A stretch of 64,000 bases of DNA from an uncultured Eubacteriales bacterium. Its GTDB lineage: Bacteria; Bacillota; Clostridia; Peptostreptococcales; Anaerovoracaceae. Numbering within the stretch: position 1 is the stretch's first letter; each line of letters starts with the position of its first letter. Below, one piece after another: positions 9,044 through 18,014 of the stretch. The notes under the pieces were generated by a model. That model was not told where the DNA came from. It did not search any database and saw nothing but the letters and a program-made list of their open reading frames with translations. The stretch covers positions 1-64,000 of the forward strand of contig CACZAM010000005.1 in NCBI GenBank assembly GCA_902779185.1. Direction: 5' to 3'. The position numbers were made by a program, and so were the translations under genes.

Positions 9044-11926
9044 GTGAGTATCATTTCTTACACATTCACGGTAAATGGAATAGAAAGGACTACAGACGAA
9101 AAGAAGCCTCTGCTCAGGTATCTCAGGGACGATCTCAAGCTGTACTCGGTAAAGGATGGCTGCTCGGAAGGAGCATGCGGCACATGCACCATAGTTGTGG
9201 AAGGCTACGCCGTAAAAGCCTGCGTCCTCACCACAGACCGGGCAGCAGGCAAGAATATCATCACGGTAGAAGGCCTAAGCCTGCGGGAGAAGGAGGCGTT
9301 TGTATATGCTTTCGGAACAGCAGGATCCGTACAGTGCGGTTTCTGCATACCGGGCATGGTAATGGCCGGTAAGGCACTTATTGACCGCAATCCGGATCCT
9401 ACGGAGGATGAAATAAAGAAAGCTATCAGGGGCAATATATGCCGCTGCACCGGCTACAAGAAGATCATTAACGGCATTAAGAGAGCTGCGGCGATCCTGC
9501 GCGGTGAAGAAGAGGTCAGACAGATAAGCCAGTTTACGGGCAAAATGCTGCCTGAGCAGAATGAATTCATCTCTGTAGTAGGCTCAAATTACGATCCTGA
9601 ACGGGCTTCGGGAATCGCAAACTACGAAAACAGGGGCAACAGCTCGCAGTACGGAATGGGACAGAACGTGTTCCGTATAGATGTCAGAAAAAAGGTGCTG
9701 GGCTACGGTAAGTATCCGGACGATATCGGACCTGAATACTTCGTGCCTGTGGACAGGCCTGATCTGATTATGGAACAGACCGGCTGGGGAGAAAAAGAGT
9801 ACGCGGATGCTGATGCAAAGGGCCTTATCAAGCCGGGCAAGACTATCTACATGAAAGACGAGCCTCTCGTTAATCTCTGTGTCGCAGTCGATCCTGCTAT
9901 GCCGCCTATGGCATACGCTTCAGCTGTGCGATCGCAGTATCCGAGAGCTGTAGTAAAGAAAATAATAAAGGAAAAAGCCGAGTCACTGCCGGGCGTTCTC
10001 GGAGTCCTGACGGCAGCTGATGTGCCGAACAACAAAGTGGGCCATATACAGCAGGACTGGGACGTTATGATAGCAGAGGGCGATACGACCAGAATGGTGG
10101 GAGATACCATATGCGTCGTGGTCGCTGAATCGCCTTATATACTTGAACAGGCCAAGAAGGCGGTAAAGGTAGAATACGAGGTGCTTGAGCCTGTGAAGAG
10201 CATCTCCGAGGCAAGAGCAGAAGGAGCGCCGAAGATCCACAGTAACGGAAATCTCTGCCAGCAGAGACACGTTGTAAGAGGCGACGCGGCAAAGGCTCTC
10301 AAAGAGTCGGCATACACTGCGACGTCTTCGTTCACAACACCGTTCACGGAGCACGCTTTTCTTGAGCCGGAATGCGCCGTGTCGTTCCCGTACAGGGACG
10401 GAGTCAAGATACTCTCGACTGACCAGGGAGCTTATGACACCAGACACGAGGTGGCTATCATGCTCGGCTGGGAAGACTGCCAGGAACGCATCGTGGTAGA
10501 GAACCAGCTCATCGGCGGAGGATTTGGCGGCAAGGAAGACGTTACGACGCAGCACCTGACAGCTCTGGCAGCGCTGAAGTACAACAGGCCGGTGAAGATG
10601 AAGTTCAGCCGTGCGGAATCCCTCAGGGTACATCCTAAAAGGCACTACATGGAAGGGACCTTCACTATCGGCTGCGATGAGAACGGCATACTGACAGGCC
10701 TCGACTGTGAGATCAATTTCGATACGGGCGCTTACGCAAGCCTGTGCGGACCTGTTCTTGAGAGAGCATGCACGCACAGCGTAGGTCCATACAATTATCA
10801 CAACACGGATATCAGGGGCTTCGGATATTACACAAACAATCCTCCTGCGGGAGCATTCAGAGGCTTCGGTGTATGCCAGAGCCAGTTTGCTCTTGAGTCG
10901 CTCCTGAACGTGCTGGCAAAGAAGGTCGGGATCAGCCCGTGGGAGATAAGATACCGCAACGCGATCGAGCCGGGTCTTGAGCTCCCGAACGGACAGATAG
11001 CCGATGTATCAACTGCTCTGAAGGAAACTCTCGTAGCTGTTAAGCCGTACTTTGACGATGCGCCGGAAGACAGGGTAGGCATAGCCTGCGCAATGAAGAA
11101 CGCAGGTGTCGGAGTAGGGCTTCCGGATAAAGGCAGGGCAGAACTCAGAGTAAAGGACGGTCTGGTATGGGTATTCACTGCTGCTTCAGATATAGGCCAG
11201 GGTTGCCAGACGGTATTCCTTCAGGATGTTGCTCAGGCAACGGATCTGCCTATAACAAAGATCTGGATCGGCAACAGCAACACGGAAAACGCGCCTGATT
11301 CCGGAACCACATCAGGATCAAGACAGACGCTGGTAACGGGTGAGGCGGTCAGAGGCGCTGCGCTGATGCTCAGAAAGGCAATGGATGAAGAGGGTGTCAC
11401 TGAAGATACGCTGGATAAACTGGAAGGCAGAAAGTTCTTCTATGAGTACTTTGAGCCTACAGACAAGCTGGGTTCAGACAAGCCTCATCCGAAGAGCCAT
11501 ATCGCCTACGGCTTTGCTACGAACGTGGCTGTGCTTGACGCAGAAGGAAGGGTCACCGATATATATGCGGCTTTTGATGCCGGTAAGGTAGTGAATCCGC
11601 TGTCGATGTCAGGCCAGATAGAGGGCGGAGTACTGATGAGCATGGGATATGCGCTCACAGAGAGCTGGCCTCTCGACAACTGCGTACCTACTGCAAAGTA
11701 CGGAACTCTCGGTCTGCTGCGTGCGACTGACATTCCGGAACTCCATGCGATACATGTAGAAAAGGATGAGCTTCTGGACGCATCATACGGCGCAAAGGGC
11801 GTAGGCGAGATCACATCGATACCTGCGGCACCTGCGATAGCCGGCGCGTATTACGCAAGGGACGGAGTGCTCAGAACGAAGCTCCCGCTCGAAAACACAT
11901 ATTACAGTAAATCTGATAAAGAGTAG
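9044..11926 (+). CDS. Xanthine dehydrogenase-like molybdenum hydroxylase, fused 2Fe-2S and Mo subunits
   Basis: A 960-residue fusion of the small Fe-S subunit and the large molybdopterin subunit of xanthine dehydrogenase. All eight cluster cysteines are present: Cys40, 45, 48, 60 (DGCSEGACGTC) and Cys97, 100, 132, 134 (QCGFC, ICRC). The Mo domain has GGGFGGKED, PPAGAFRGFG and YGAKGVGEI. The same fusion layout occurs in selenium-dependent xanthine dehydrogenases of Firmicutes, and YqeB in the operon agrees with that. The start is GTG behind CAGAGGAG; an ATG is not available at a sensible distance. No FAD domain is present, so the FAD subunit is either encoded upstream (see the tail at the window start) or replaced by the neighbouring Fe-S proteins. 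It is likely to act on xanthine, hypoxanthine or urate; direction and substrate are unresolved. Confidence 0.88.
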   Translation: MSIISYTFTVNGIERTTDEKKPLLRYLRDDLKLYSVKDGCSEGACGTCTIVVEGYAVKACVLTTDRAAGKNIITVEGLSLREKEAFVYAFGTAGSVQCGFCIPGMVMAGKALIDRNPDPTEDEIKKAIRGNICRCTGYKKIINGIKRAAAILRGEEEVRQISQFTGKMLPEQNEFISVVGSNYDPERASGIANYENRGNSSQYGMGQNVFRIDVRKKVLGYGKYPDDIGPEYFVPVDRPDLIMEQTGWGEKEYADADAKGLIKPGKTIYMKDEPLVNLCVAVDPAMPPMAYASAVRSQYPRAVVKKIIKEKAESLPGVLGVLTAADVPNNKVGHIQQDWDVMIAEGDTTRMVGDTICVVVAESPYILEQAKKAVKVEYEVLEPVKSISEARAEGAPKIHSNGNLCQQRHVVRGDAAKALKESAYTATSSFTTPFTEHAFLEPECAVSFPYRDGVKILSTDQGAYDTRHEVAIMLGWEDCQERIVVENQLIGGGFGGKEDVTTQHLTALAALKYNRPVKMKFSRAESLRVHPKRHYMEGTFTIGCDENGILTGLDCEINFDTGAYASLCGPVLERACTHSVGPYNYHNTDIRGFGYYTNNPPAGAFRGFGVCQSQFALESLLNVLAKKVGISPWEIRYRNAIEPGLELPNGQIADVSTALKETLVAVKPYFDDAPEDRVGIACAMKNAGVGVGLPDKGRAELRVKDGLVWVFTAASDIGQGCQTVFLQDVAQATDLPITKIWIGNSNTENAPDSGTTSGSRQTLVTGEAVRGAALMLRKAMDEEGVTEDTLDKLEGRKFFYEYFEPTDKLGSDKPHPKSHIAYGFATNVAVLDAEGRVTDIYAAFDAGKVVNPLSMSGQIEGGVLMSMGYALTESWPLDNCVPTAKYGTLGLLRATDIPELHAIHVEKDELLDASYGAKGVGEITSIPAAPAIAGAYYARDGVLRTKLPLENTYYSKSDKE

Positions 11927-11950
11927 TCCTTCATTGACAGGAGGAACAGC

Positions 11951-13345
11951 ATGAAACTCATTAAAAACGGAAGGATCGCTACTGATACGGAAGTTTTCAA
12001 TGGCGACATTCTGATTGACGGAGAAAAGATTATTGAAATTGGAAGCGGCATATGCGCTGAAGACGCTGAAGTCATAGATGCGAGCGGAAAATATGTGCTT
12101 CCGGGAGCTGTTGACGTGCATACGCACATGGATCTGGACGTAGGCTTTGCCCGCGCCATAGATGACTTTTACGACGGCACTGTTGCGGCAGCCTGCGGAG
12201 GCACGACCACTATCGTGGACCACATGGCATTTGGCCCTAAGGACTGCAGTCTGTGGCATCAGGTGAACGAATATCACAGGCTGGCGGACGGCAATGCGGT
12301 CATAGACTATGGATTCCACGGCGTATTCCAGCATCTGCATGAATCGACCCTCAGTGAGATGTGTGAGATCATGGAAGAAGAGGGCATCACAAGCTTCAAG
12401 GTCTATATGACATATGACTACAGGCTGCAGGATGACGAGATATTCAGGGTCCTGAGGGCTGCAAAGAAGGCGGGCATAGTCATAACCGTCCACTGCGAGA
12501 ACCACGGAGTGATCACGCAGCTCAGAAAGGAGTTCGTCAGGGACGGTAAAACCGAGGCGAAGTATCATCCGCTCAGCAGGCCTGCAAGGTGTGAAGCTGA
12601 GGCTGTCAACAGGATGATACATCTGGCGGCTATGGCGGGCGATGCGCCGCTGTACATAGTGCATCTGTCCAGCGCGGAAGGCCTGCACGAGGTGCTGAAG
12701 GCAAGGTCTGAAAACAGGCCTAACCTCGGGGTGGAAACCTGCATACAGTATCTTATACTGACAGACAAAGAATATGAGGACCCGGAGGAGGGACTCAAGG
12801 CGATCATGTCGCCGCCTCTCCGCAAGGAGCAGGACAGGGAAGAACTCTGGCAGGCTCTCAGAGACGGCACGATCGATACTGTTGCCACGGATCACTGCCC
12901 GTTCCACTATAAAGCGGGCAAGGCTGAGAAGCAGTACGGTAAGGATGACTTTACAAAATGCCCGAACGGAGCGCCGGGAGTGCAGGAAAGACTGATGCTT
13001 CTGTTCTCTGAGGGTTTCATGAAGGGGCACATAAGCCTGCCTCAGCTGGTGAAGTACAGCTCTTCAAATCCTTGCCGCATGTTCGGCATGTATCCTCAGA
13101 AGGGAAGCTTTGAGCCGGGAACCGATGCAGACATAGTCATAATCGATCCGGACAGGAAAACCCTGATCAATACAGACTATATCCGCGGGGCTTCGGATTA
13201 CTCGTGCTACGACGGAATGGAGCTCGAGGGCTGTATCGATAAAGTATTCCTCAGAGGCGAGGAGATCGTCAGTGACGGGGAGTTCCTCGGCAGGCGCGGT
13301 GACGGAAAGTATCTTAAGCGCGGAAAGAGTGTTCTTGCTGAATAG
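11951..13345 (+). CDS. hyuA: Hydantoinase / dihydropyrimidinase family cyclic amidohydrolase
   Basis: Cytoplasmic cyclic-amide hydrolase of 464 residues, close to E. coli HyuA (YgeZ). Metal-binding motifs are visible: GAVDVHTHMD (HxH), SFKVYMTYD with the lysine carboxylated in this family, TVHCENHG, YIVHLSS and TDHCPF. Start ATG follows GGAGGAACAGC. It is 24 bases downstream of the Mo hydroxylase. In this gene set the enzyme most probably opens a ring of the purine-derived intermediate, followed by YgeW. A role in pyrimidine breakdown is possible for the family but no other pyrimidine genes are present. Confidence 0.87.
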   Translation: MKLIKNGRIATDTEVFNGDILIDGEKIIEIGSGICAEDAEVIDASGKYVLPGAVDVHTHMDLDVGFARAIDDFYDGTVAAACGGTTTIVDHMAFGPKDCSLWHQVNEYHRLADGNAVIDYGFHGVFQHLHESTLSEMCEIMEEEGITSFKVYMTYDYRLQDDEIFRVLRAAKKAGIVITVHCENHGVITQLRKEFVRDGKTEAKYHPLSRPARCEAEAVNRMIHLAAMAGDAPLYIVHLSSAEGLHEVLKARSENRPNLGVETCIQYLILTDKEYEDPEEGLKAIMSPPLRKEQDREELWQALRDGTIDTVATDHCPFHYKAGKAEKQYGKDDFTKCPNGAPGVQERLMLLFSEGFMKGHISLPQLVKYSSSNPCRMFGMYPQKGSFEPGTDADIVIIDPDRKTLINTDYIRGASDYSCYDGMELEGCIDKVFLRGEEIVSDGEFLGRRGDGKYLKRGKSVLAE

Positions 13346-13393
13346 ATCCGGAAACAAAGGCTAAAACTATTTTAGTTTTTACCGGTAAAGCTA

Positions 13394-13421
13394 TTGTAAT
13401 ACCTGCCAACAGGTATATAAT
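13394..13421 (+). promoter_or_regulatory. Sigma-A-like promoter with palindromic operator, upstream of ygeW
   Basis: TTGTAA and TATAAT are separated by 16 bases. An 18-bp perfect palindrome with 7-base arms, ATACCTG-CCAA-CAGGTAT (13399-13416), fills the spacer and touches the -10 box, so a bound dimer would block polymerase. This suggests that ygeW-arcC can be transcribed separately from the upstream genes. The regulator is unknown; the nearby PAS regulator is the obvious candidate. Confidence 0.6.
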
Positions 13422-13488
13422 AAAATAAATTAAGGTGAGCAAAATTATTTTAAGGAAGATATAACAGAGATTTAGAAGGAGAGAAACT

Positions 13489-14685
13489 ATGTCAAAGACA
13501 AAAGAACTGGCAGAAAAGCTCGCGAAGCTTAACATCGCAGACATGTATGAGAACGATTTCTTTCTGACATGGGAGAAGACTGACGATGAGATCGAGGCGG
13601 TATTCGCTGTGGCAGACGCGCTGAGAGATCTGAGAGAGCGTAACAAATCCACAAAGATCTTCGATTCGGGACTCGGAATCTCGATCTTCCGTGACAATTC
13701 CACAAGGACACGTTTCTCATTCGCAAGCGCATGCAACCTCCTCGGACTTGAGGTAGCAGACCTCGATGAAAAGAAGTCGCAGATCGCTCACGGTGAGACT
13801 GTACGCGAGACAGCTACAATGATCTCGTTCATGGCAGACGTCATCGGAATCCGTGACGACATGTACATCGGCAAAGGAAATGCTTACATGCATGAGTTCA
13901 TGGACTCGGTCACACAGGCGCATGAGGACGGCGAGCTCGAGCAGAAGCCGACTCTCGTTAACCTGCAGTGCGACATCGACCACCCGACACAGTCGATGGC
14001 TGACTGCCTGCACATCATCCATGAGATGGGCGGCGTAGAGAACCTCAAGGGCAAGAAGATCGCGATGAGCTGGGCTTATTCACCGTCCTACGGCAAGCCG
14101 CTGTCGGTACCTCAGGGCATCATCGGCCTTCTGACACGTTTCGGAATGGACGTAGTGCTTGCTCATCCGGAAGGATATGAGGTAATGAGCGACGTGGTAG
14201 AGGTCGCAAAGAAGAACGCTGCTGAATCCGGTGGAAAGTTCAGTATCACAAACGATATGAAGGAAGCCTTCAAGGATGCAGATGTCGTATATCCTAAGAG
14301 CTGGGCTCCTTTCGCTGCAATGGAAGTGCGTACAGACCTTTATGGCAAGGGCGACTTTGACGGTATCGATAAACTCGAGAAGGAACTGCTCGCTCAGAAC
14401 GCGACACATCAGGACTGGCTCGTTGATGACGAAATGATGAAACTGACAAAGAACGGTCTTGATACGCTGTATATGCATCCGCTTCCTGCTGACATCCAGG
14501 GTATCTCCTGCGAGCACGGCGAAGTTACTGCAAAGGTATTTGACCACGCACGCGATTCGCTGTACAAAGAGGCATCCAACAAGCCTTACATCATTGCAGC
14601 CATGATCTTCCTTGCAAAGGTAAAGGATCCTGTTGCTGCACTGAAGAAGCTCGATGAGGAAGCAAATCCAAGAAAATCATTCTGA
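13489..14685 (+). CDS. ygeW: YgeW, knotted carbamoyltransferase
   Basis: Transcarbamylase of the aspartate/ornithine carbamoyltransferase fold, 398 residues against about 396 for E. coli YgeW. The carbamoyl-phosphate loop appears as FRDNSTRTRFS near residue 65, followed by HGETVRETA and the characteristic NLQCDIDHPTQSMAD. MHPLPADIQGISCEHGE near the C-terminus corresponds to the HCLP region. The YgeW substrate is not ornithine or aspartate in published work as I recall. With HyuA upstream and carbamate kinase downstream, the likely direction here is catabolic: phosphorolysis of a ureido compound to carbamoyl phosphate. A diaminopropionate lyase (ygeX), the usual companion, is not in this window. 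Start has GAAGGAGAG. Confidence 0.9.
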   Translation: MSKTKELAEKLAKLNIADMYENDFFLTWEKTDDEIEAVFAVADALRDLRERNKSTKIFDSGLGISIFRDNSTRTRFSFASACNLLGLEVADLDEKKSQIAHGETVRETATMISFMADVIGIRDDMYIGKGNAYMHEFMDSVTQAHEDGELEQKPTLVNLQCDIDHPTQSMADCLHIIHEMGGVENLKGKKIAMSWAYSPSYGKPLSVPQGIIGLLTRFGMDVVLAHPEGYEVMSDVVEVAKKNAAESGGKFSITNDMKEAFKDADVVYPKSWAPFAAMEVRTDLYGKGDFDGIDKLEKELLAQNATHQDWLVDDEMMKLTKNGLDTLYMHPLPADIQGISCEHGEVTAKVFDHARDSLYKEASNKPYIIAAMIFLAKVKDPVAALKKLDEEANPRKSF

Positions 14686-14703
14686 AAAGAAGGTGCTACT
14701 CAA

Positions 14704-15648
14704 ATGGAAAAGAAGAAAATCGTAGTCGCGCTCGGCGGCAACGCCCTGGGCAGCAATCTGGTAGAGCAGATGAGATCCGTAACGGATGCAGTAAAGCCTA
14801 TTGCCGATCTCATTGAGGAAGGGTATGAAGTAGTAGTTACCCATGGAAACGGACCGCAGGTAGGAGTAATTCAGGATGCGATGACACTTCTTTCAAGGGA
14901 GTATCCTGAAAAGCACCCGCATTTTCCTCTGTCCGTCTGCACAGCCATGAGCCAGGGCTATATCGGATATGATATCCAGAACAAACTCAGGGAGGAACTC
15001 CTTGACAGGGGCATCAAGAAGGATGTTACAAGTGTCCTCACACAGGTGCTGGTAGATCCTGACGACCCTGCGTTCCAGAATCCTACGAAGCCTATCGGAC
15101 CGTTCCTTACAAAAGAGGAAGCTGAGGCCAAGAAAGCGCTGAGAAACCACGTCTTCATCGAAGATGCCGGAAGAGGTTACAGGAGAGTTGTAGCCAGCCC
15201 GGAACCAAAAGCTATCATTGAGATCGATACGATCAGAACACTTGCTGACGCGGGACATATCGTGATAGCTGTTGGCGGAGGCGGTATCCCTGTGACAAAG
15301 GCGGAGAACAACCACCTCAAGGGTTCGCCTGCCGTTATCGATAAGGACCGCGCATCGGAGCTTCTTGCGGAAGAGCTGGACGCTGACTTCCTGATCGTTC
15401 TCACTGCTGTTGAGAACGCAATGATAAACTACAAAAAGCCGGATGAAAAGAAGCTCGGTGATATCACCGTAGAAGAGGCTAAGAAGTACATTGCTGAAGG
15501 ACAGTTTGCACCTGGTTCAATGCTTCCGAAGGTAGAGGCTGCAGTGAAGTTCGCTGAGTCAAAGCCGGGAAGGGTAGCGCTTATCACGCTGCTTGAGAAA
15601 GCAAAGGACGGCATCAACGGAAAGACCGGAACACGCATCCACGCATAA
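14704..15648 (+). CDS. arcC: Carbamate kinase
   Basis: Converts carbamoyl phosphate and ADP to ATP, CO2 and ammonia. The sequence shows the family signature ALGGNAL near the start, THGNGPQVG near residue 47, and VIAVGGGGIPV near 200. The SPAVIDKDRASELLAEELDADFLIVLT segment (positions about 218-244) and FAPGSMLPKVEAA are also typical. At 314 residues it is normal. It begins 18 bases after ygeW, which supplies its substrate. It would be the energy-conserving step of the purine pathway. No arginine deiminase genes are nearby, so an arginine role is unlikely. Confidence 0.95.
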   Translation: MEKKKIVVALGGNALGSNLVEQMRSVTDAVKPIADLIEEGYEVVVTHGNGPQVGVIQDAMTLLSREYPEKHPHFPLSVCTAMSQGYIGYDIQNKLREELLDRGIKKDVTSVLTQVLVDPDDPAFQNPTKPIGPFLTKEEAEAKKALRNHVFIEDAGRGYRRVVASPEPKAIIEIDTIRTLADAGHIVIAVGGGGIPVTKAENNHLKGSPAVIDKDRASELLAEELDADFLIVLTAVENAMINYKKPDEKKLGDITVEEAKKYIAEGQFAPGSMLPKVEAAVKFAESKPGRVALITLLEKAKDGINGKTGTRIHA

Positions 15649-15654
15649 TAAAAA

Positions 15655-15676
15655 GCGCGCCTCATCTGAGGCGCGC
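15655..15676 (-). terminator. Intrinsic terminator of the PAS regulator gene
   Basis: A perfect 10-bp GC-rich stem, GCGCGCCTCA with TGAGGCGCGC around a two-base centre, lies between arcC and the regulator. Read on the minus strand it is followed by TTTTTATTA, so it mainly ends the regulator transcript. On the plus strand no T-run follows. Confidence 0.8.
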
Positions 15677-15690
15677 AGCATTGCTCAGTT

Positions 15691-16338
15691 TCACTCGCCG
15701 GATGATCTGATCTCGTCGAGGTAGCTGTACAGGGTGTATGTCGAGATCCCGAAGAACTGGCAGACCTTCGGACCTGACTTGGTTATCAGGAAGGCTCCGT
15801 GTTCATCGAGGAACCTTATGGCGCGTATCTTCTCATCCTTGCTCATGAGCGCTGTAGGCTTGCCTACCAGTTTCACACTGTGGTCAAGCAGCTCATCGAG
15901 AAGGTCGGAAACATTTCCGGAGATCGCTTCAGGCTCCTGGCCCGGCAGATCCTGTCCGGTAAACGCGCGGATGGCATCGTCAACGGCAACAAACATGCTG
16001 ATGTCGTAATTGATGCCCATGAGTCCGATCACCTTGTCATCATCGTCACGTATGAAAAGGGTAGTGGACTTTAGGACTCTCCCGTCAGAGGTCTTTGTGA
16101 GGTAAGAAATGCGGTCTTCGATCATTTCGGGATTCTCTCTGAGAGACTCCAGCACTATGTGCGAAGGACCGTCTCCTACTGAGCGGCCGGTAACATGACC
16201 GTTCTCGATCGCTATGATAGTATGCTCATGGCTGTCGCCTCTGAGGTCGTGGATCACGACTTCACAGTTGCGGCCGAACTGGCCGGCGAGGCCCTTGGCT
16301 ACATGAGCGGCAAACTCAAACCGTTTATCAGGTTTCAT
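15691..16338 (-). CDS. YheO-type PAS / HTH transcriptional regulator
   Basis: A 215-residue cytoplasmic DNA-binding protein. Residues about 8-120 form a YheO-like PAS domain (FGRNCEVVIHDLRGDSHEHTI, VIGLMGINYDIS). Residues about 160-215 are an HTH_22 helix-turn-helix (KIRAIRFLDEHGAFLITKSGPK). It is transcribed away from ygeY and towards arcC, in the middle of the purine genes, so it probably senses a pathway metabolite. The start ATG has GGGAG upstream on the minus strand and overlaps the first of two direct repeats, which suggests autoregulation. Family members of known function are few. Confidence 0.8.
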   Translation of the reverse strand: MKPDKRFEFAAHVAKGLAGQFGRNCEVVIHDLRGDSHEHTIIAIENGHVTGRSVGDGPSHIVLESLRENPEMIEDRISYLTKTSDGRVLKSTTLFIRDDDDKVIGLMGINYDISMFVAVDDAIRAFTGQDLPGQEPEAISGNVSDLLDELLDHSVKLVGKPTALMSKDEKIRAIRFLDEHGAFLITKSGPKVCQFFGISTYTLYSYLDEIRSSGE

Positions 16339-16365
16339 ATGATGCTCCCACTTTCATATGATGCT
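16333..16365. repeat. Tandem 14-base direct repeats between the PAS regulator and ygeY
   Basis: TTTCATATGATGCT occurs at 16333-16346 and again at 16352-16365, offset 19 bases, close to two helical turns. Each contains the palindrome CATATG. The first covers the regulator start codon. They look like paired binding sites for a dimeric or tetrameric regulator, probably the divergent PAS protein. Confidence 0.55.
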
Positions 16366-16447
16366 TTGAAAAATATACAATAATTTTAGCAACAAAATCT
16401 TTTTTACACAATAAAAATAATTCATTACAAACACGGAGGTAGACAAA

Positions 16448-17848
16448 ATGATTCCGGATTATGAAGCCATAAAGAAAGCAGCAGAAACTTACGGACCGGA
16501 GATCAGCAGATTTCTGAGAGATATGATCTCGCATCCGAGCGAAAGTGCTGAGGAAGGTGAAGTAGTAGCATGCATCAAGGCTGAGATGGAAAAGCTCGGC
16601 TATGACAAGGTAGAAGTAGACGGCCTCGGAAATGTCATCGGCTGGATGGGCGAGGGAGACAAGATCATCGCCATCGATTCCCACATCGATACAGTAGGTA
16701 TCGGAAACATCAACAACTGGACAGACGATCCTTACAAGGGATATGAGACAGACGACATCATTTACGGACGCGGCGGCTCCGACCAGGAAGGCGGAATGGC
16801 TTCGGCTGTATACGGCACAAAGATCATGAAGGATCTCGGACTCATTCCTGAGGGCTACAAGATCATGGTAGTCGGTTCCGTAATGGAAGAGGACTGCGAC
16901 GGAATGTGCTGGCAGTACATCGTAAACAAGTACTTCAATGGTCCTGAAGACGCAAGAAACAAGATCGACTTCGTAATCTCAACAGAGCCGACAGACGGCG
17001 GTATCTACAGAGGGCACAGAGGCCGCATGGAGATCAGAGTAGATGTTAAGGGAATCTCCTGCCACGGATCTGCTCCTGAGAGAGGCGACAATGCTGTCTA
17101 TAAGATGGCAGACATCATCAGCGATGTAAGAGCTCTCAACAACAACGACTGCACTGAGAGCACTTCGATCCGCGGACTGGCAAAGATGCTCGATCCTAAG
17201 TTCAATCCGGATCATTACGAAGACGCGAGATTCCTCGGACGCGGCACATGCACGGTTTCACAGATCTTCTACACATCGCCTAGCCGCTGCGCTGTAGCAG
17301 ACTCCTGCGCTATCTCGATCGACAGACGTATGACAGCCGGCGAGACATGGGACAGCTGCCTCGAAGAGGTAAGACAGCTCCCGAGCGTACAGAAGTACGG
17401 CGATGACGTAAAGGTTTCGATGTACATGTATGACCGTCCGTCCTGGACAGGCGAGGTATATGAGACAGAGTGCTACTTCCCGACATGGATCAACAAGGAA
17501 AGCTCCGCTCACGTAAAGGCTCTCGTAGAGGCACATAAGGCTCTCTTCGGTGACAAGAGGATCGGCTCGCCAAGCGCTATGCACCTCAGAGAAGGACGTC
17601 CTCTCTGCGACAAGTGGACATTCTCCACAAACGGAGTATCCATTCAGGGCCGTTACGGCATCCCGTGCGTAGGATTCGGACCTGGAGCAGAGAGCCAGGC
17701 GCACGCTCCTAACGAGATCACATGGAAGCAGGACCTCGTGACATGCGCAGCACTCTATGCAGCAGCAATTCCTCTGTATCCTGACCAGGAGAAGACCGGT
17801 GATGTAAGCCAGTTCCGTCAGGGCAAGACGAACAACGACATCAAATAA
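16448..17848 (+). CDS. ygeY: YgeY, M20-family selenium-metabolism-linked hydrolase
   Basis: Zinc-dependent amidohydrolase/peptidase of the M20 fold, 466 residues and somewhat longer than E. coli YgeY (about 403). Metal motifs are [10 protein letters not shown] (His), [10 protein letters not shown] (Asp), VMEEDCDG (catalytic Glu and ligand Glu), STEPTD, and AQAHAPNE (His). The family is named for co-occurrence with ygfK, ssnA and selenium-dependent hydroxylases. It would hydrolyse an amide or ureido intermediate of the purine route. It has its own strong CGGAGGTAGAC ribosome site and a separate leader. The extra length lies mostly at the C-terminus ([17 protein letters not shown]). Confidence 0.87.
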   Translation: MIPDYEAIKKAAETYGPEISRFLRDMISHPSESAEEGEVVACIKAEMEKLGYDKVEVDGLGNVIGWMGEGDKIIAIDSHIDTVGIGNINNWTDDPYKGYETDDIIYGRGGSDQEGGMASAVYGTKIMKDLGLIPEGYKIMVVGSVMEEDCDGMCWQYIVNKYFNGPEDARNKIDFVISTEPTDGGIYRGHRGRMEIRVDVKGISCHGSAPERGDNAVYKMADIISDVRALNNNDCTESTSIRGLAKMLDPKFNPDHYEDARFLGRGTCTVSQIFYTSPSRCAVADSCAISIDRRMTAGETWDSCLEEVRQLPSVQKYGDDVKVSMYMYDRPSWTGEVYETECYFPTWINKESSAHVKALVEAHKALFGDKRIGSPSAMHLREGRPLCDKWTFSTNGVSIQGRYGIPCVGFGPGAESQAHAPNEITWKQDLVTCAALYAAAIPLYPDQEKTGDVSQFRQGKTNNDIK

Positions 17849-17899
17849 TACGCAGATGCTTATACTGCGTGTGCCGCGCTATCAAGCCAGCATATTGTG

Positions 17900-17928
17900 G
17901 CCCCGTACCATTTATAATGGTTCGGGGC
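17900..17928 (+). terminator. Intrinsic terminator after ygeY
   Basis: GCCCCG-arm pairs with CGGGGC, extended by CCATT/AATGG, around a short A/T loop. TTTTGTTGTT follows. It separates the catabolic genes from xpt. Confidence 0.85.
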
Positions 17929-18014
17929 TTTTGTTGTTAATAAGCCTGTTTTATGATATTCTCACTATGTATGGGCTACTTTACTAAACATGCAGATATA
18001 GAGAGGGAAGACCG

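Noticed and set aside
7682..11926. Selenocysteine-coded residues in the molybdenum hydroxylases
   Set aside because: Both hydroxylases and YqeB read through without any in-frame UGA; the selenium inferred here would be a cofactor atom, not selenocysteine.
17929..18014. Purine riboswitch upstream of xpt
   Set aside because: The conserved core and P1 stem of the purine aptamer are not present in the short leader.
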